A stretch of DNA of 54,161 nucleotides from assembly GCF_001667015.1 (NCBI RefSeq), contig NZ_LZIS01000129.1:1-54161 (forward strand), in the 5' to 3' direction. Source of the stretch: Mycobacterium sp. E3198. GTDB lineage: Bacteria > Actinomycetota > Actinomycetes > Mycobacteriales > Mycobacteriaceae. A program made the translations under genes and the position numbers. Of the stretch, positions 23,215 through 32,655 are shown one piece after another. Each line of letters begins with the position of its first letter. Within the stretch, counting starts at the first letter, position 1. The notes under the pieces are model-generated. The model was given only the letters and a program-made list of their open reading frames with translations, was not told the DNA's origin and ran no database searches.

Positions 23215-26200
23215 TCCCGCGTCAGCGCGAGGAACGCGCCCAGGTCGATCAAGCCCGCGGGTGTGCCGGGGAGATACTCGGTGAGCGACTGCGAGCGGAC
23301 GATCACCGCGGCGTACTGCGCCCGGCTGACGGCCACGTTGAGCCGGTTCCGGTTGAGCAGGAACGCGATTCCGCGCGGCGCCACGTCGACCGACGACGCC
23401 GTCATCGATACGAACACCACCGGCGCCTGCCCGCCCTGAAATTTGTCGACGGTGCCGACCCGCACGGCGCCGAGCCCGGCGGACTCCAGCCGTCGGCGAA
23501 TCAGCGTCACCTGCGCGTTGTACGGGGCCAGCACCAGCACGTCGGGGGTGGTCAACTTTCGGGAGCGGCGCTCGTCGGTCCACGACCGGCCGAGGATCTC
23601 GCCGATCTGCGCGACGAGGGCGTCCGCCTCCTCGGGGCTCTCGGTCGAATTACCCTGGTGGGCAACCGTTTTTACGTGCACACCGGGCTGGTAGCCGTCG
23701 AGACTACGGTTGGCGGCGCACTCGTGGGAATGCAGCCTGCCCTCGTAGCACAGCGCGGACACGGCGGCGCAGACCGCCGGGTGCATGCGGTAGGAGCGGT
23801 CCAGGAAGTAGCCGCGTTCGTCGGGCAGGGTGCGCCCGCCGTCCACCAGCCAGTCGAGCGCCGACGTGTCGACCGGTTCGGGGTGCGTTCCCTGGCTGAC
23901 CTGGGGCAGCTGCTGGGGGTCGCCGAGCAGCAGCAGGTTGGCGGCCGCCGGTGCCACCGCGATGGTATTGGCCAGGCAGAACTGGCCCGCCTCGTCGATC
24001 ACCAGCAGGTCCAGCGCGCCCGGCGGCACCCGGGTGGCGTTGGCGAAATCCCATGCGGTGCCGCCGATCACGCAGCCCCGGGTGCCGGTGACGAACGCCG
24101 CGTACTCGTTGGACTCGATCTCCTGCCAGCGGGGCGCGTCGTGGCCGGCGGGCTTCTTTGCGACCCGCGCCGGATCCAGGCCCGCGTCGATCACGCAGTC
24201 CAACAGGTTCTCCACCGTGGCGTGGGATTGCGCCACCACGCCGATGCGCCAGCCATGGCCGGTGACCAATCGTTCGATGACGCGCGCTGCGGTGTGGGTC
24301 TTGCCGGTGCCCGGCGGCCCGTGCACCGCCAGGTACGACGAGTCCAGATCCAGGACGGCGGCGGTGATGTCGGCGACGGTGTCGGTGCCGCGGGGCAGTG
24401 GGTTGACGCTGCGGGTGCGGGGCGCGCGGCGCAGCAGGATGTCGGCCACCGCGCTGCGCGGTAGACGCGGCAGCCCGGCGGCCACCGCTGCGGCGGTCGT
24501 CTCGATCGACTCCCGCAGTGCCGTCGTGGGGATCGGCGGGCCGGGGGTAAGGGCGAACGGCAGCTGGTGAAAGGTGTTGCCGTCGTTGCCGACGCGCTCC
24601 ACGATGGTGACCTTCGTGGGCACCGCCGGGTCGTCGACCGCGACGACTTCGGCGCGGCCGGCCGCGCGCCGGTCCGGGTTGTTCGTCATGCCCGGTGGGG
24701 CCGGGGGCTCGTAGAGCGCAAAGACACCTTTCATCAGGTCACCGCGCGCCAGCTGTCCCCTGAGTTGCACCTGACGCCGCGGCTTGCGCGCGCGGGGCGG
24801 GATGTGCCAGTCGGCGTCGACCGACGCCGACTCGGCGAGGAAGACGTCGGTGTTGTCGGACCATTCCTCCACGGGAAAGTTCAGCCGGTCGAAATGGGCC
24901 CACCAGAACGGCTTGTCCTCGCGCCGGTGGTAGCCGCGGGCTGCCGACACCAGGGCCACCGCCGTCTGCTCGGCCGTACGGTTGCCGACTCCCGCGTCCC
25001 CGGCGAACGTCGACAACGTCACCGCCACCTGGTCGCGGTCGTCGACGGTGTTGCCCTCCGGAACCGGTTGGGCGCCAATCGGTACGACGCCGGACTCGTA
25101 CGCCCGCAGCATCAGCCAGTTGCGTAGCTCGCGGGTCGAGCGGCAATCGTAGTGGTTGTATTCCTCGATTTCCTTGAGCACGGATGCGGCGTCGTCGTGT
25201 TCGCCGGCGGCGCGCAGGTCACAGTAGCGGGCGTAGGAGGTGATCGATTCGGCCGCCGTGGTGACGTCACCGGCGCGCAGCTGCGCCCCCATGTAGAGCG
25301 GTTCGAGCGCCTTGAGGCTGAACGACTCCGCCCCGACGCGAATGCTCTTGCGCACCAGGGGATACAGGTCGACGAGCGTGCCGCTGCGCAGCAGCTCGTC
25401 CACCTCGTCCTCGCCGACGCCGTACCGCCCGGCGAGCTTGAGGAGAGCCGTCTTTTCGTAGGGCGCGTAGTGGTAGATGTGCATGTTGGGCCGGCGCTTG
25501 CGGCGCTTTTTGACCATCGCCAGAAAATCGATGAGCGCCTTGCGTTCGTCCATCCGGTCGTGCGCCCACAGCGCGTGAAAGTTTCCCGTGGCGTCCAGGA
25601 TGCCGAACAGATACTCGAGGCCCCACTCGTGGGCATCGGCCGTCCACAGCGGGTCGCCCTCGAAGTCGAAGAACAGGTCGCCGGGATCCGGTTCGGGCAG
25701 CAGGGTCAGCGGATGGGGGTCGACGAGCTCGAATTGCGGCATTCCGGTGTCGCGTTGGCGCAGTTGCAGTTTGGCCTGCGCTGTCAGCTTGTTCAGCGCC
25801 GGGGGCGCCAGGTCGGGCACCGGGCCGGCATGGTCGGCCAGGGCTGCGATCGTGGTGATGCCGGCGCCGATGAGCTTGTCCCGCTGGGCGATTCGCATGC
25901 CGGCGACCAGCAGCAAGTCATCGTTGGCGCGCAGCTGTTCGGTGCACAACGGGCAGCGAAAGCAGGCGGCCACGCCGTCGTCGTCCCAGCGCACCGGCGT
26001 GCCCGCCTCGTGGTGCTCGTCGAGCAGTCGCTGCAAATGCGCGCGCTGCGAACGGTATACGGGAATCAGGTCACCGACCCGGTAGCGCACGACGGTGCCG
26101 TCGCCCAGCTCCAGTTCGGCCTCCGGCGACACCGCAACGCCCGAATCGGCCAGCGCGTCGGCGTAGGCGGCCAGCTGCAGTAACGCGGTGACCTTGGGGG

Positions 26201-26618
26201 AGCGCGCCAGCTTGGTGTCGATGACCCGATAGCGGTCGGCGTCGCGCACCAGGAAGTCGGCGAACCCGACGAAGCGCCCGTCGAACATCGCGGCCTGATA
26301 CACCACGGGGGCGCGGTTGGCGATGGCGCGCTGCGTCGCCTCGGCCGCGGCGGCGAGCCCGGCAACGGTGTATGCCGGGCGGCCGATCACCGCGACGCCG
26401 TCGCCGAACTCGTCGCGGAACCGGTCGAGACGCCGCCGTTCGTGCTCGGTGCCGAGCGTGGCCGTGCGGGCGAGCAGTTCGTCCTCGACGCCGACCGCGG
26501 GGCCCCGGCCGAGTTTGGCGTCGAAGTCCCTGAGCAGGGCGTACTCGCAGCGGGCGGCCGCGGCGAGGTCCGACGCGCTGTAGACGATCCTGTCGTCGGT
26601 GACGAACACAGCAGCCAC
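23211..26618 (-). CDS. TM0106-type RecB-like nuclease fused to superfamily 1 helicase (Rv1251c type)
   Basis: 1135 residues. The N-terminal half is the TM0106/RecB-like part: [21 protein letters not shown] at the start, [27 protein letters not shown] (nuclease-core-like with catalytic Asp and Lys), a Cys pair region [12 protein letters not shown], and [11 protein letters not shown], an RNase H-like acidic motif. The C-terminal half is an SF1 helicase, with Walker [12 protein letters not shown] near residue 766, Walker [11 protein letters not shown] near 873, and [30 protein letters not shown] and [11 protein letters not shown] as the later motifs, like Upf1/Dna2. Predicted role is DNA or RNA processing in repair. 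The GTG at 26618 is the longest start; the GTG at 26609 is equally likely. Confidence 0.88.
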   Translation of the reverse strand: MAAVFVTDDRIVYSASDLAAAARCEYALLRDFDAKLGRGPAVGVEDELLARTATLGTEHERRRLDRFRDEFGDGVAVIGRPAYTVAGLAAAAEATQRAIANRAPVVYQAAMFDGRFVGFADFLVRDADRYRVIDTKLARSPKVTALLQLAAYADALADSGVAVSPEAELELGDGTVVRYRVGDLIPVYRSQRAHLQRLLDEHHEAGTPVRWDDDGVAACFRCPLCTEQLRANDDLLLVAGMRIAQRDKLIGAGITTIAALADHAGPVPDLAPPALNKLTAQAKLQLRQRDTGMPQFELVDPHPLTLLPEPDPGDLFFDFEGDPLWTADAHEWGLEYLFGILDATGNFHALWAHDRMDERKALIDFLAMVKKRRKRRPNMHIYHYAPYEKTALLKLAGRYGVGEDEVDELLRSGTLVDLYPLVRKSIRVGAESFSLKALEPLYMGAQLRAGDVTTAAESITSYARYCDLRAAGEHDDAASVLKEIEEYNHYDCRSTRELRNWLMLRAYESGVVPIGAQPVPEGNTVDDRDQVAVTLSTFAGDAGVGNRTAEQTAVALVSAARGYHRREDKPFWWAHFDRLNFPVEEWSDNTDVFLAESASVDADWHIPPRARKPRRQVQLRGQLARGDLMKGVFALYEPPAPPGMTNNPDRRAAGRAEVVAVDDPAVPTKVTIVERVGNDGNTFHQLPFALTPGPPIPTTALRESIETTAAAVAAGLPRLPRSAVADILLRRAPRTRSVNPLPRGTDTVADITAAVLDLDSSYLAVHGPPGTGKTHTAARVIERLVTGHGWRIGVVAQSHATVENLLDCVIDAGLDPARVAKKPAGHDAPRWQEIESNEYAAFVTGTRGCVIGGTAWDFANATRVPPGALDLLVIDEAGQFCLANTIAVAPAAANLLLLGDPQQLPQVSQGTHPEPVDTSALDWLVDGGRTLPDERGYFLDRSYRMHPAVCAAVSALCYEGRLHSHECAANRSLDGYQPGVHVKTVAHQGNSTESPEEADALVAQIGEILGRSWTDERRSRKLTTPDVLVLAPYNAQVTLIRRRLESAGLGAVRVGTVDKFQGGQAPVVFVSMTASSVDVAPRGIAFLLNRNRLNVAVSRAQYAAVIVRSQSLTEYLPGTPAGLIDLGAFLALTRD

Positions 26619-26670
26619 AGTAGGTGAGGCGGCCGACAGTCTGGCGGAGCTGCGCCGGCCGGCCGTCGGC

Positions 26671-27249
26671 TCAGCGGCCGGGCGCGTTGCCGATCAGCTG
26701 GACGCCGTTGCCGTCCCAGTGGAACCGCACATCGGTGCTGAGGCCCGTGACACCGGCGGGGTAGGTCAGGGCGACGGTGTCGCCGGTTGTTTGTGCCGGA
26801 TCGATCCCGGTGAACCCGTAGGTGTCGGGCACGCCCTGCGGGATGAACTGGCCGAGGTGAAAAAGCACCGCCCGGGTCGAGGGATTGCCGGCGTTGGTAT
26901 TGGCCTTGATGATGATCGCCGACAGCTGAGCGCACTCGTTGTAGTTCCCGGCCAGCGGCTCGGGGTTCCAGGCCTGCTGGCTGCGCGGGTCGCGCGGCAG
27001 CTCCGAGACGACCTTCGCGATGGTTGGCGAGGCGAGGTTGACCGCGCAGGGGTCGGCCGGCGCCGGGCCACCGCCGGGCGGGGCCGCGGCAGGCGTCGGC
27101 GTGGCGGGGGCCGTGATCGACGCGGTCTCGCTGGTCGTCGTCGCCTGCGGTGTCTTGGCGACGGTCGAATCCCCGGAACCGCAGGCGGTCAGAGCCGAAA
27201 ACACGACAACGGCGAGGCCCGTCAGCGCGCGATGAGTCAGCGAACACAC
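26671..27249 (-). CDS. lprE: LprE, conserved lipoprotein (LppP/LprE family)
   Basis: 192 residues. The signal peptide (HRALTGLAVVVFSALTAC) ends in lipobox LTAC with Cys23, then GSGDSTVAKTPQ and a Thr/Ala/Pro-rich linker. The folded domain starts at DPCAVNLASPTIAKVVSELPRDPRSQQ and ends near VQLIGNAPGR; it matches M. tuberculosis LprE across this region. It is anchored in the outer face of the plasma membrane; the molecular role is not established. The GTG at 27249 gives a compact signal peptide; the longer frame upstream passes through the 58-base repeat and is rejected. It is divergent from deaD. Confidence 0.88.
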   Translation of the reverse strand: MCSLTHRALTGLAVVVFSALTACGSGDSTVAKTPQATTTSETASITAPATPTPAAAPPGGGPAPADPCAVNLASPTIAKVVSELPRDPRSQQAWNPEPLAGNYNECAQLSAIIIKANTNAGNPSTRAVLFHLGQFIPQGVPDTYGFTGIDPAQTTGDTVALTYPAGVTGLSTDVRFHWDGNGVQLIGNAPGR

Positions 27250-27321
27250 ATCGCGAAACCGTACCGTTATCGGGCCCGTCGGCGTGGCAGGCGTGGCCGA
27301 GGGTTGCCGGCTCTCCCTTGG

Positions 27322-27379
27322 CGAGCGTGCGCAGATGTACCGCCCACGCGGCGTGTCGCCGAGCAAACACGCACGCTCG
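27322..27379. repeat. 58-base intergenic inverted-repeat element, copy B
   Basis: Same termini as copy A (CGAGCGTGCGC and ACGCACGCTCG), the same length, and the same core GCGTGTCG followed by CAAACACGC. The two copies differ mainly in the first spacer (positions 12-25). It sits in the 206-base divergent region between lprE and deaD, so in this place it cannot simply be a terminator for converging genes. Confidence 0.75.
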
Positions 27380-27455
27380 CGATCGTGATGGGCCGCCGCG
27401 GGCCGCCGCGCTCCGGTCCGCTAAGCCCGCGATCACCACTACACTCCAAGGTGCG

Positions 27456-29126
27456 ATGACCCTCCCCGACAGTCCCCCCGAGGCTGCCTCTCCGACGTTC
27501 GCCGACCTGCAGATTCACCCTGCGGTCCTGAAGGCAACCGCCGACGTCGGCTACGAGACGCCGACGGCCATCCAGGCGGCGACGATCCCGCCGCTGATGG
27601 CCGGGTCCGACGTCGTCGGGCTGGCCCAGACCGGCACCGGCAAGACGGCGGCGTTCGCGATCCCGATCCTGTCCAAGATCGACGTCACCAGCAAAGTGAC
27701 GCAGGCGCTGGTGCTCGCGCCCACGCGCGAGCTGGCCTTGCAGGTCGCCGAGGCGTTCAGCCGCTACGGGGCGCACCTGCCGCAGATCCACGTGCTGCCG
27801 GTCTACGGCGGGTCGTCCTATGGCGTGCAGCTGGCCGGGCTGCGGCGCGGCGCGCAGGTGGTGGTCGGCACGCCGGGCCGCGTCATCGACCACCTCGAGC
27901 GGGGCACGCTGGACCTGTCCCACATCGACTACCTGGTGCTCGACGAGGCCGACGAGATGCTCACCATGGGGTTCGCCGAGGACGTCGAGCGCATCCTGTC
28001 CGACACCCCGGAATACAAGCAGGTGGCCCTGTTCTCGGCGACCATGCCGCCGGCGATCCGCAAGCTCACCAAGAAGTACCTGCACGATCCGGTCGAGATC
28101 ACCGCGAAGGCGAAAACCGCTACCGCCGAGAACATTTCGCAGCGCTACATCCAGGTCTTCGGCCCCCGCAAGATGGACGCGCTCACGCGGCTTCTCGAGG
28201 TGGAGCCGTTCGAGGCGATGATCGTCTTCGTCCGCACCAAGCAGGCCACCGAGGAGGTCGCCGAAAAGCTGCGGGCGAGAGGGTTTTCCGCGGCCGCCAT
28301 CAACGGCGACATCCCGCAGGCGCAGCGGGAGCGGACCATCGCCGCCCTGAAAAACGGCAGCATCGACATCCTGGTCGCCACCGACGTGGCCGCCAGAGGC
28401 CTTGACGTCGAACGCATCTCGCACGTACTGAACTACGACATCCCGCACGACACCGAGTCCTACGTGCACCGCATCGGGCGCACCGGCCGGGCCGGGCGGT
28501 CCGGGACCGCGGTGCTGTTCGTGTCCCCGCGGGAGCGCCATCTGCTCAAGGCGATCGAAAAGGCGACGCGGCAAACGCTCACCGAGGCCGAGCTACCCAC
28601 CGTCGAGGACGTCAACACCCAGCGCATCACGAAGTTCGGCGACTCCATCACCGACGCGCTCACCGCCCCGGGGATCGACCTGTTCCGCAAGCTGGTGCAG
28701 GACTACGAACGCGAGCACGACGTCCCGATGGCCGACATCGCCGCGGCGCTGGCGGTGCAGTCCCGCGACGGCGAGGCGTTCCTGATGGCGCCCGAACCGC
28801 CGCCGCAGCGGCGCGAGCGCCGGGACCGCCCCGAACGGACAAGCGAAAGACCGAGGCAGCCAAGGAACTTCGCCACCTACCGGATCTCGGTGGGCAAGCG
28901 GCACAAGATCGGTCCCGGCGCGATCGTCGGCGCCATCGCCAACGAGGGCGGCCTGCACCGCAGCGATTTCGGCCACATCGCCATCGGGCCGGACTTCTCG
29001 CTGGTGGAGCTGCCGGCCAAACTGCCCAAGGCGACCCTGAAGAAGCTCGAGCAGACCCGCATCTCGGGCGTGCTGATCGACCTGCGGCCCGACCGCTCAC
29101 CCGGCAAGGCCAAGCCACGCCGATGA
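27456..29126 (+). CDS. deaD: DeaD, cold-shock-type DEAD-box RNA helicase
   Basis: 556 residues. Q motif in VGYETPTAIQ, motif I AQTGTGKT near 59, motif Ia PTRELALQ, motif II DEAD near 163, motif III SAT near 194, motif V DVAARGLDVE and motif VI HRIGRTGRAGR near 340. After a basic, Arg-rich linker (QRRERRDRPERTSERPRQPRN), the C-terminal DbpA-type RNA-binding domain (YRISVGKRHKIGPGAIVGAIANEGGL ... LVELPAKLP) is complete. It unwinds structured RNA in ribosome assembly or RNA decay. ATG with AAGG a few bases upstream. The stop overlaps the next gene's ATG as ATGA. Confidence 0.96.
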   Translation: MTLPDSPPEAASPTFADLQIHPAVLKATADVGYETPTAIQAATIPPLMAGSDVVGLAQTGTGKTAAFAIPILSKIDVTSKVTQALVLAPTRELALQVAEAFSRYGAHLPQIHVLPVYGGSSYGVQLAGLRRGAQVVVGTPGRVIDHLERGTLDLSHIDYLVLDEADEMLTMGFAEDVERILSDTPEYKQVALFSATMPPAIRKLTKKYLHDPVEITAKAKTATAENISQRYIQVFGPRKMDALTRLLEVEPFEAMIVFVRTKQATEEVAEKLRARGFSAAAINGDIPQAQRERTIAALKNGSIDILVATDVAARGLDVERISHVLNYDIPHDTESYVHRIGRTGRAGRSGTAVLFVSPRERHLLKAIEKATRQTLTEAELPTVEDVNTQRITKFGDSITDALTAPGIDLFRKLVQDYEREHDVPMADIAAALAVQSRDGEAFLMAPEPPPQRRERRDRPERTSERPRQPRNFATYRISVGKRHKIGPGAIVGAIANEGGLHRSDFGHIAIGPDFSLVELPAKLPKATLKKLEQTRISGVLIDLRPDRSPGKAKPRR

Positions 29127-30265
29127 CCCTGTCCGAGGAACAGGACGCCCAGGGCGGGCTCGAGCAGGTCTCCCACGTCGATCGGGTCGCATCGCTGACC
29201 GGCATCCGCGCGGTCGCCGCGCTCACCGTCGTCGGCACCCACGCGGCCTACACCACCGGCAAGTACACCCACGGCTACTGGGGCCTGGTCGGCTCCCGGC
29301 TGGAGATCGGCGTGCCGATCTTCTTCGTGCTGTCGGGCTTTTTGCTGTTCCGCCCGTGGGTGAAAGCGGCCGCCACCGGGGGGCCGTGGCCGTCGGTGAG
29401 TCGCTATGCGCGGCACCGGGTTCGGCGCATCATGCCCGCCTACCTCATCACCGTGCTGTTCGCCTACGTGCTCTACCACTTCCGCGAGGCGGGCCCGAAT
29501 CCAGGGCACACCTGGCTGGGACTGGTGCGCAACCTGACGCTCACGCAGATCTACTGCAACGGCTACCTGGGCAAGTACCTGCACCAGGGCCTGACGCAGA
29601 TGTGGAGCCTGGCGGTGGAGGCCTCGTTCTACGTGGTGCTGCCGCTGCTGGCGTACGTGCTGCTGGTGCTGATCGCCCGGCGGCGCTGGCAGCCCAAGGC
29701 GATGCTGGCCACCCTGGCGGCGCTGGCGCTGATCAGCCCGGGGTGGTTGGTCCTGGTGCACACCGATCACTGGTTTCCCGACGGCGCCCGGCTGTGGCTG
29801 CCCACCTACCTGGCGTGGTTCCTCGCCGGGATGGCGCTGACGGTGCTGCAGGCGATGAAGGTGCACTGTTACGCCTTCATGGCCATCCCGCTGGCGATCA
29901 TCTGCTACTTCATCGCGTCGACGCCCATCGCCGGCGCGCCCACCACCTCGCCCGCGACGCTGAGCCAGGCGATCTTTAAGACGGTGTTCTACGCCGTGAT
30001 CGCCGCGCTCGCGGTGGCGCCGCTGGCGCTGGGCAACCAGGGCGCGTATGCGCGGCTGCTGGCCAGCCGGCCGATGGTGTGGCTCGGTGAGATCTCCTAC
30101 GAGATCTTCCTGATCCACCTCATCACGATGGAATTCGCGATGGTCTACATCGTCCGGGCGCACGTCTACACCGGCTCGATGGGCTACCTGTTCGTCGCCA
30201 CGATGGTCGTCACCATCCCGCTGGCCTGGCTGCTGCACCGGTTCACCCGGGTCAGGGACGGCTAG
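29123..30265 (+). CDS. Acyltransferase-3 family membrane protein (Rv1254 type)
   Basis: 380 residues with about ten transmembrane helices. The acyltransferase-3 start pattern is clear: VASLTGIRAVAALTVVGTHAAYTTG contains the family catalytic-type His, and EIGVPIFFVLSGFLLFRPWV is the typical RxGxxxFFxxSGFLL region. RHRVRRIMPAYLI and MWSLAVEASFYVVLPLLAYV are the next conserved blocks. It should O-acylate a lipid-linked or exported substrate at the membrane; the substrate is unknown. Its ATG overlaps the deaD stop and its stop is followed directly by the GTG of an MFS exporter. It therefore heads or joins a four-gene run ending with an N-hydroxylase. Confidence 0.92.
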   Translation: MTLSEEQDAQGGLEQVSHVDRVASLTGIRAVAALTVVGTHAAYTTGKYTHGYWGLVGSRLEIGVPIFFVLSGFLLFRPWVKAAATGGPWPSVSRYARHRVRRIMPAYLITVLFAYVLYHFREAGPNPGHTWLGLVRNLTLTQIYCNGYLGKYLHQGLTQMWSLAVEASFYVVLPLLAYVLLVLIARRRWQPKAMLATLAALALISPGWLVLVHTDHWFPDGARLWLPTYLAWFLAGMALTVLQAMKVHCYAFMAIPLAIICYFIASTPIAGAPTTSPATLSQAIFKTVFYAVIAALAVAPLALGNQGAYARLLASRPMVWLGEISYEIFLIHLITMEFAMVYIVRAHVYTGSMGYLFVATMVVTIPLAWLLHRFTRVRDG

Positions 30266-31837
30266 GTGGCCGACGGGACAGCCGTTCACCCCCGCCTGAC
30301 CCTGCTCGCGGTCTGCCTCGCGGTGTTCATGTTGCTGCTCGACATGACCATCGTGTCGGCCGCGCTGGCCAACATCCAGGCCACCCTGGACGCCGACCTC
30401 AGCGGTTTGCAATGGGTGGTCGACGCCTACGCGCTGCCGATGGCCGGACTGCTGCTGACCGCCGCCACGTTGGGTGACCGGCTCGGGCGCCGACGGCTCT
30501 ATCTGGCCGGGATGGTCGTGTTCACGCTGGCGTCGGCCGGCTGCGCGCTGGCCCGCGACATCGAGACGCTCAACGCGTGCCGCGCGCTGCAGGGCACGGG
30601 CGGGGCGGTCCTGCTGGGTGTCTCGCTGCCGATGGTGGCCGCGGCCTTTCCCGGCCAGCGGGCGCGAGGCATCGCGATCGCGATCTACGGCGCCGTGATG
30701 GGCGCCGGCGCCGCCGTCGGGCCGCTGCTCGGCGGGGCCCTGGTCGGGGCGTTCGGCTGGGAGTCGATCTTTTTGATCAACGTGCCGATCGGGGTCGTGG
30801 CCCTGGCGATCGCCGTCCGGTTCGTCCCGGAAACCCGTGCCGCGCAAGACCGTCCGCTCGACCTGATCGGTACGGCCGTGCTGTCGGCCGCGCTCTTCGC
30901 GGGCGTGTACGCGTTGATCGACGGCAATCGCCGCGGCTGGACCGACGGGGTGATCCTTACGCTGAGCGCCGTCGCCGTGTTGGGCCTGGCGGCATTCGGT
31001 TGGTGGGAGTCGAGGTACAGCGCGCCGATGCTTGACCTGCGCCTGGCGCGTCGCGCGGGCTTTGCGGGGGTGTCGCTCGCGGCGTTCGCCGCGGCGGGGA
31101 CGCTGATCGCCGCGACCAACTACCTGGCGCTGTATTTCATGAACACGCTGGGATACAGCCCATTTCAGTCCGGGCTGCGGGCGCTCCCGCTGACCGTCGC
31201 CTGCGTGCTGGGCGCCCCGCTGGCGATGGCCGCCGCGCGCTATTTCCCCGCGTGGACGTCGATCCCGGGTGGCGTGGCGCTGATCGCGGCGGGGCTGTGG
31301 CTGATGACCGGCGTCGGGGAGAACACGCAGTGGACGCACTTCATCGCGGGTTCCGTCGTCGCCGGGCTGGGCCTGGGCGGCCTGTTCGCGTTGACGTCCG
31401 ACATCGCGCTGCAATTCGTGCCGGTCGCCGATGCCGGAATGGCGACCGGCGCGGTGAGCACGGTCCGCCAGGTCGGCATCCTGGCCGGCGTCGCCGGGCT
31501 GGGAGCGTTGTTCGGTCCCCGCGCATCCGACAGCGCCACGCACGAACTGGCCCGGCTCGGCGTCGTCGGCCCCGGCGCCGCGCGCCGCCTGATCGACAGC
31601 GTGTCCGCCGGCGCGGGCCTGCGGGTGCTCGATTTCCTGCCCGCCGAATACCGCCCCGCGCTGCCGGCCATCGCCCGGGCGGCCCGCCAGGCCAGCGCCG
31701 CCGGAATGCAGGCCGCCCTCGTCGCCGCGGCCGTCGCCGCCACCGTCGCCGCGATTGCGACCGCGATCTTGATTGCCGTCGGCGCGCGTCGCCACGATGA
31801 GCCCGAAATGCCGTTTGCTGAAGGCATGTCCGTGTAA
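30266..31837 (+). CDS. DHA2-family MFS exporter within the acyltransferase/N-hydroxylase run
   Basis: 523 residues, about 14 transmembrane helices. Motif D-like MLLLDMTIVSAALANIQATL, motif A TLGDRLGRRRLYLAGMVVF, and motif C region YGAVMGAGAAVGPLLGGALVGAFGWESIFLINVPIG mark it as an EmrB/QacA-type proton antiporter. The GTG start follows the acyltransferase stop with no gap, and only 11 bases separate its own stop from the next gene. This position suggests it exports the product of the neighbours, although a drug pump with no link is possible. I recall no equivalent at this place in H37Rv. Not the same protein as the exporter at 21472: it lacks the acidic tail. Confidence 0.88.
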   Translation: MADGTAVHPRLTLLAVCLAVFMLLLDMTIVSAALANIQATLDADLSGLQWVVDAYALPMAGLLLTAATLGDRLGRRRLYLAGMVVFTLASAGCALARDIETLNACRALQGTGGAVLLGVSLPMVAAAFPGQRARGIAIAIYGAVMGAGAAVGPLLGGALVGAFGWESIFLINVPIGVVALAIAVRFVPETRAAQDRPLDLIGTAVLSAALFAGVYALIDGNRRGWTDGVILTLSAVAVLGLAAFGWWESRYSAPMLDLRLARRAGFAGVSLAAFAAAGTLIAATNYLALYFMNTLGYSPFQSGLRALPLTVACVLGAPLAMAAARYFPAWTSIPGGVALIAAGLWLMTGVGENTQWTHFIAGSVVAGLGLGGLFALTSDIALQFVPVADAGMATGAVSTVRQVGILAGVAGLGALFGPRASDSATHELARLGVVGPGAARRLIDSVSAGAGLRVLDFLPAEYRPALPAIARAARQASAAGMQAALVAAAVAATVAAIATAILIAVGARRHDEPEMPFAEGMSV

Positions 31838-31848
31838 CGTTCCCATCC

Positions 31849-32655
31849 ATGTTGGGCGATGCGGTGATCATCCCCGCGACGGATAACAACCGTTACAGCG
31901 TCGTCATCTCCAGCGACCCCGCGGACATCGAGGCCGCCCAGCGGTTGCGCTACCAGACGTTTGCCGAGGAGATGGGCGCGGCGCTGCCGCAGGCCGTCCG
32001 CGGAGCGCTGAGCGGGGACATGGTCGACGTCGATCAGTTCGATCCGTACAGCGATCATCTGCTGGCCCGAGACGAGACGACCGGACAGATCGTCGGGTGC
32101 TACCGGCTGCTGCCACCCGACGGCGCCCGCGCCGCCGGTGGACTGTTCGCCGACACCACCTTCGACATCGGTGGCCTGAACGAGATCCGTGACGAGCTCG
32201 TCGAACTCGGCCGGGCGACCGTGCACGCCGATCACCGCAGCGGGGCGGTGATGGGCTTGTTGTGGGCGGGAATCCTGCGATACCAGGAGATCAGCGGCTA
32301 CCGATTCGGCATCGGGTCGCTGTCGGTCCGGATGGAGGACGGCGGCCCGCGCGGCGCGCTGGTCCGGGGTGTGCGCGACGCGGCCCTGAGCAGGCATCGC
32401 GCCCCCGACCGCTACCGGGTCTATCCGCGCAACCCCGTCACCGTCAACGGGTTGAGCCTTTCCGAGCTGCCGGATCCGGGGCGGGTGCGCATCCCGCCGA
32501 TGGTGCAGGGATCGCTGCGGATCGGCGGGATGATCTGCGGGGAACCCTCCTACGATCCCGACTTCGACATGGCCGATTTCGTCGTTCTGCTCGATAGGAA
32601 CACAGTCCGCGAACGCTATCTGGAACGGTTGGCGCGCCCGTATGCCCATTCCTGA
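31849..32655 (+). CDS. GNAT-fold N-acyltransferase, OlsB/ornithine-acyltransferase-like
   Basis: 268 residues. The sequence follows the OlsB/haemolysin-type acyltransferase pattern: AAQRLRYQTFAEEMGA, then DQFDPYSDHLLARD, VGCYRLLPP, FDIGGLNEIRDELVELGRATVHADHRSG and LLWAGILRYQEISGYRFGIGSLSV. OlsB enzymes move an acyl group from acyl-ACP to the amine of ornithine. The amino acid used here is unknown. The last 14 bases overlap the start of an amine N-hydroxylase gene, so the two probably act on one substrate. Eleven bases follow the MFS stop. The ATG at 31849 has no clear Shine-Dalgarno sequence. Similar to a family member seen elsewhere in mycobacteria (Rv3027c type, from memory). Confidence 0.82.
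   Translation: MLGDAVIIPATDNNRYSVVISSDPADIEAAQRLRYQTFAEEMGAALPQAVRGALSGDMVDVDQFDPYSDHLLARDETTGQIVGCYRLLPPDGARAAGGLFADTTFDIGGLNEIRDELVELGRATVHADHRSGAVMGLLWAGILRYQEISGYRFGIGSLSVRMEDGGPRGALVRGVRDAALSRHRAPDRYRVYPRNPVTVNGLSLSELPDPGRVRIPPMVQGSLRIGGMICGEPSYDPDFDMADFVVLLDRNTVRERYLERLARPYAHS

Noticed and set aside
21076..23583. 835-codon minus-strand open frame
   Set aside because: Antisense to the MFS exporter and overlapping the Rv1249c-type gene; low-complexity composition and no recognisable domain.
28877..31846. 989-codon open frame on the minus strand
   Set aside because: It is antisense to deaD, the acyltransferase and the exporter, all of which have clear family motifs. Its translation is His/Arg/Gln/Gly-rich, typical of a GC-rich shadow frame.
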